A stretch of DNA of 7,952 nt from Chitinophagaceae bacterium (GTDB taxonomy: Bacteria > Bacteroidota > Bacteroidia > Chitinophagales > Chitinophagaceae), in the NCBI GenBank assembly GCA_003151295.1, contig PLXD01000430.1:1-7952 (forward strand). Direction: 5' to 3'. The notes beneath the pieces were generated by a model. That model was not told where the DNA came from and did no database searches. It saw only the letters and a list, made by a program, of their open reading frames with translations. A program made the translations under genes and the position numbers. Shown piece after piece: positions 6,622 to 7,952 of this stretch. Every line of letters begins with the position of its first letter. Positions within the stretch are counted from its first letter, which is position 1.

Positions 6622-7952
6622 ACACGCTAGGTATGCTAGGGGAATGACCCTACTCTTTACACTGTTTATCCTTTGCCCTGCGCCGATGCTTATGGCTCAG
6701 CAAAGTACGCAACAGGTCAGTACGCAACAGCGCAATACGCAACAACGTAATGGCAGGCCCCTCAAACGCAAAGACAGCTTCTTCGGGCTGCATTTTGATT
6801 TTCATGCGACGTCAGATGATGAACATATCGGCCGCACGCTGACTTATGGGATGATCGATTCCCTGCTGAACGAAGTCCCCCTGGATTTTATTCAGGTAGA
6901 TTGCAAGGGGCATCCTGGGATATCCAGCTACCCGACCAAAGTGGCTACGCCCGCGAAGAGTTTTGATAAAGATCCGTTACGATTATGGCGGGAGGTGACG
7001 CGGAAGCACGGAGTAGCCCTCTATGTGCATTATTCAGGCGTATACGAAAAACAGGCGGTCAAGCTGCATCCTGACTGGGCCGCCGTCGATGCGTCGGGGA
7101 AAATGGATCCGGATAAGATCTCGGTGCATAGCAGGTATGCCGACGAGTTGCTTATCCCGCAATTGAAGGAATTGAGCAGGGATTATGGCATCGACGGCGT
7201 GTGGGTGGACGGAGATTGCTGGGCTGCCGTTCCCGACTATAGTCCGGCTGCCCTGAAAGCGTTTCAGGAAGAAACAGGTATTGCCCGGATCCCGCGTTCT
7301 TCCAAAGACACAGGGTATGCCCGGTTTCTCAGTTTCAACCGACAGTCTTTCCTGAACTACGTGCAACATTACGTATTGGCCATGCACTTGTTCAATCCAG
7401 ATTTCCAGGTTGCCAGCAACTGGTCCTTTTCTTCTTTCATACCGGAGCCGGTGACGGTCGATGTTGATTTTTTGTCCGGTGACCTGTCGCCGGTTAACAG
7501 CTTGAATAATGCTTCCTTTGAAGGCAGGTGCCTGGCTTCGCAGGGTCAGGCTTATGATCGGCCCTGGGATATCATGTCCTGGGGGTTCACCCTGAATTGG
7601 GACAGACAGGGCATGCAAACGAAAAAGTCTGCCGTGCAAATCGAGCAGGAGGCAGCTGAAATTATCTCCATGGGCGGCGGCTTTCAGTGTTATTTTACAC
7701 AGAACCGCGATGCTTCGATCAAGCCCTGGCAGATCCCTACGATGAGAGACCTGGGACGCTTTGTCCAGGCCCGAAGGGCTTTTTGCAAGGGCGCCACGCC
7801 TGTTCCGCAGGTAGCTATCCTGTATAGCGGCGCGACCCATGAGCGCGAAAGCCGGGAAATATTTACCAATGGCGGCCTGGAACGGATCAAGGGCATCACC
7901 ACCGCATTGCTCGATGGGCAGCAGGCGGTAGAAATAAAGATGGAGCACCACT
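6611..7952 (+). CDS. Secreted GHL6/GH29 (alpha-L-fucosidase)-like glycoside hydrolase (3' partial)
   Basis: The frame runs unbroken from here to the window end (447 complete codons), so the C-terminus is missing. ATG 6611 is preferred over 6590 (seven residues longer) and 6644 because it gives a compact 29-residue signal peptide: basic RHARYARG, hydrophobic MTLLFTLFIL, cleavage near LMA|QQ. A short STQQ/NTQQ repeat linker (32-45) leads into the catalytic domain. Landmarks are FFGLHFDFHA (57-66), VDCKGHPGISSYPT (D97), LYVHYSG (H140), HPDWA (153-157) and YGIDGVWVDGDCW. In the last of these, D200 sits where GH29 fucosidases carry their nucleophile (WfDG). The DCKGHPG and HYSG segments recall Pfam's hypothetical glycosyl hydrolase 6 (GHL6). 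Secretion and hydrolase fold are well supported; the fucosidase substrate is only a guess. It begins 57 bases after the GH36-like stop and is probably co-transcribed with it. Confidence 0.8.
   Translation, partial: MTLRHARYARGMTLLFTLFILCPAPMLMAQQSTQQVSTQQRNTQQRNGRPLKRKDSFFGLHFDFHATSDDEHIGRTLTYGMIDSLLNEVPLDFIQVDCKGHPGISSYPTKVATPAKSFDKDPLRLWREVTRKHGVALYVHYSGVYEKQAVKLHPDWAAVDASGKMDPDKISVHSRYADELLIPQLKELSRDYGIDGVWVDGDCWAAVPDYSPAALKAFQEETGIARIPRSSKDTGYARFLSFNRQSFLNYVQHYVLAMHLFNPDFQVASNWSFSSFIPEPVTVDVDFLSGDLSPVNSLNNASFEGRCLASQGQAYDRPWDIMSWGFTLNWDRQGMQTKKSAVQIEQEAAEIISMGGGFQCYFTQNRDASIKPWQIPTMRDLGRFVQARRAFCKGATPVPQVAILYSGATHERESREIFTNGGLERIKGITTALLDGQQAVEIKMEHH
6704..6748 (+). repeat. Three tandem 15-bp repeats encoding an (S/N)TQQ(x)(x) linker
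   Basis: Three consecutive 15-base units (AGTACGCAACAGGTC, AGTACGCAACAGCGC, AATACGCAACAACGT) share the core TACGCAACA. They encode S-T-Q-Q-V, S-T-Q-Q-R and N-T-Q-Q-R at the very start of the mature secreted hydrolase. The period is a multiple of three, so copy-number change would alter linker length without breaking the frame. Confidence 0.85.

Noticed and set aside
6659..6676. Lipoprotein signal around Cys in LFILCPAP of the last gene
   Set aside because: The residue before the Cys is Leu, not Gly/Ala/Ser, so it does not fit a lipobox; a type I signal peptide cut near LMA|QQ fits better.
7034..7951. 305-residue minus-strand open frame
   Set aside because: It is fully antisense to the well-supported secreted hydrolase and shows no family features; long antisense frames arise from codon bias in GC-balanced genes.

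Overview
The window looks like chromosomal DNA of a free-living, carbohydrate-degrading Bacteroidetes bacterium, most likely a Chitinophagaceae-type soil organism. The reasons are a roughly half-GC base composition, starts without Shine-Dalgarno sequences, a TAnnTTTG-type -7 promoter element, a Tat leader of the RRNFMQKS type common in that phylum, and a mix of PVC-type cytochromes, an exported sugar isomerase and secreted glycoside hydrolases. The assignment is inferred from these traits, not from a database match.

Layout. (1) Bases 1-2870 (+) hold most of a large PVC-type dehydrogenase/heme protein (beta-propeller, HEAT repeats, C-terminal CxxCH cytochrome domain); its N-terminus lies outside the window. 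(2) Bases 2871-3281 have no convincing gene. They carry a 138-bp element with ~27-bp imperfect terminal inverted repeats, flanked by TA, that resembles a MITE, and then a strong hairpin terminator between the two convergent genes. (3) Bases 3282-4190 (-), probably extended to 4208, encode a hydroxypyruvate-isomerase-family TIM-barrel protein whose twin-arginine export signal lies upstream of the first ATG. (4) Bases 4209-4387 form a divergent regulatory region with a -7 element for the isomerase and a perfect CAAACGTTTG palindrome of LacI-family operator type. (5) Bases 4388-6553 (+) encode a secreted clan GH-D, GH36-like alpha-galactosidase-type hydrolase. (6) From about 6611 to the window end (+) is a second secreted hydrolase, GHL6/GH29 (alpha-L-fucosidase)-like, cut by the window edge. 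It follows the first by only a few dozen bases and is probably in the same operon.

How they may work together (inference): two secreted glycosidases release sugars from an alpha-galactoside- or fucose-containing glycan. A periplasmic PVC-type dehydrogenase/cytochrome may oxidise a sugar or polyol, and an exported isomerase/epimerase may rearrange the product. A LacI-type regulator could coordinate the divergent transcription units. No defence system, phage, CRISPR array, rRNA or tRNA is visible. The points most worth checking are the apparent AUA start of the Tat-exported isomerase, the MITE-like element, the operator palindrome, the rewritten active-site loop of the GH36-like enzyme, and the repeated start/leader region of the last gene.
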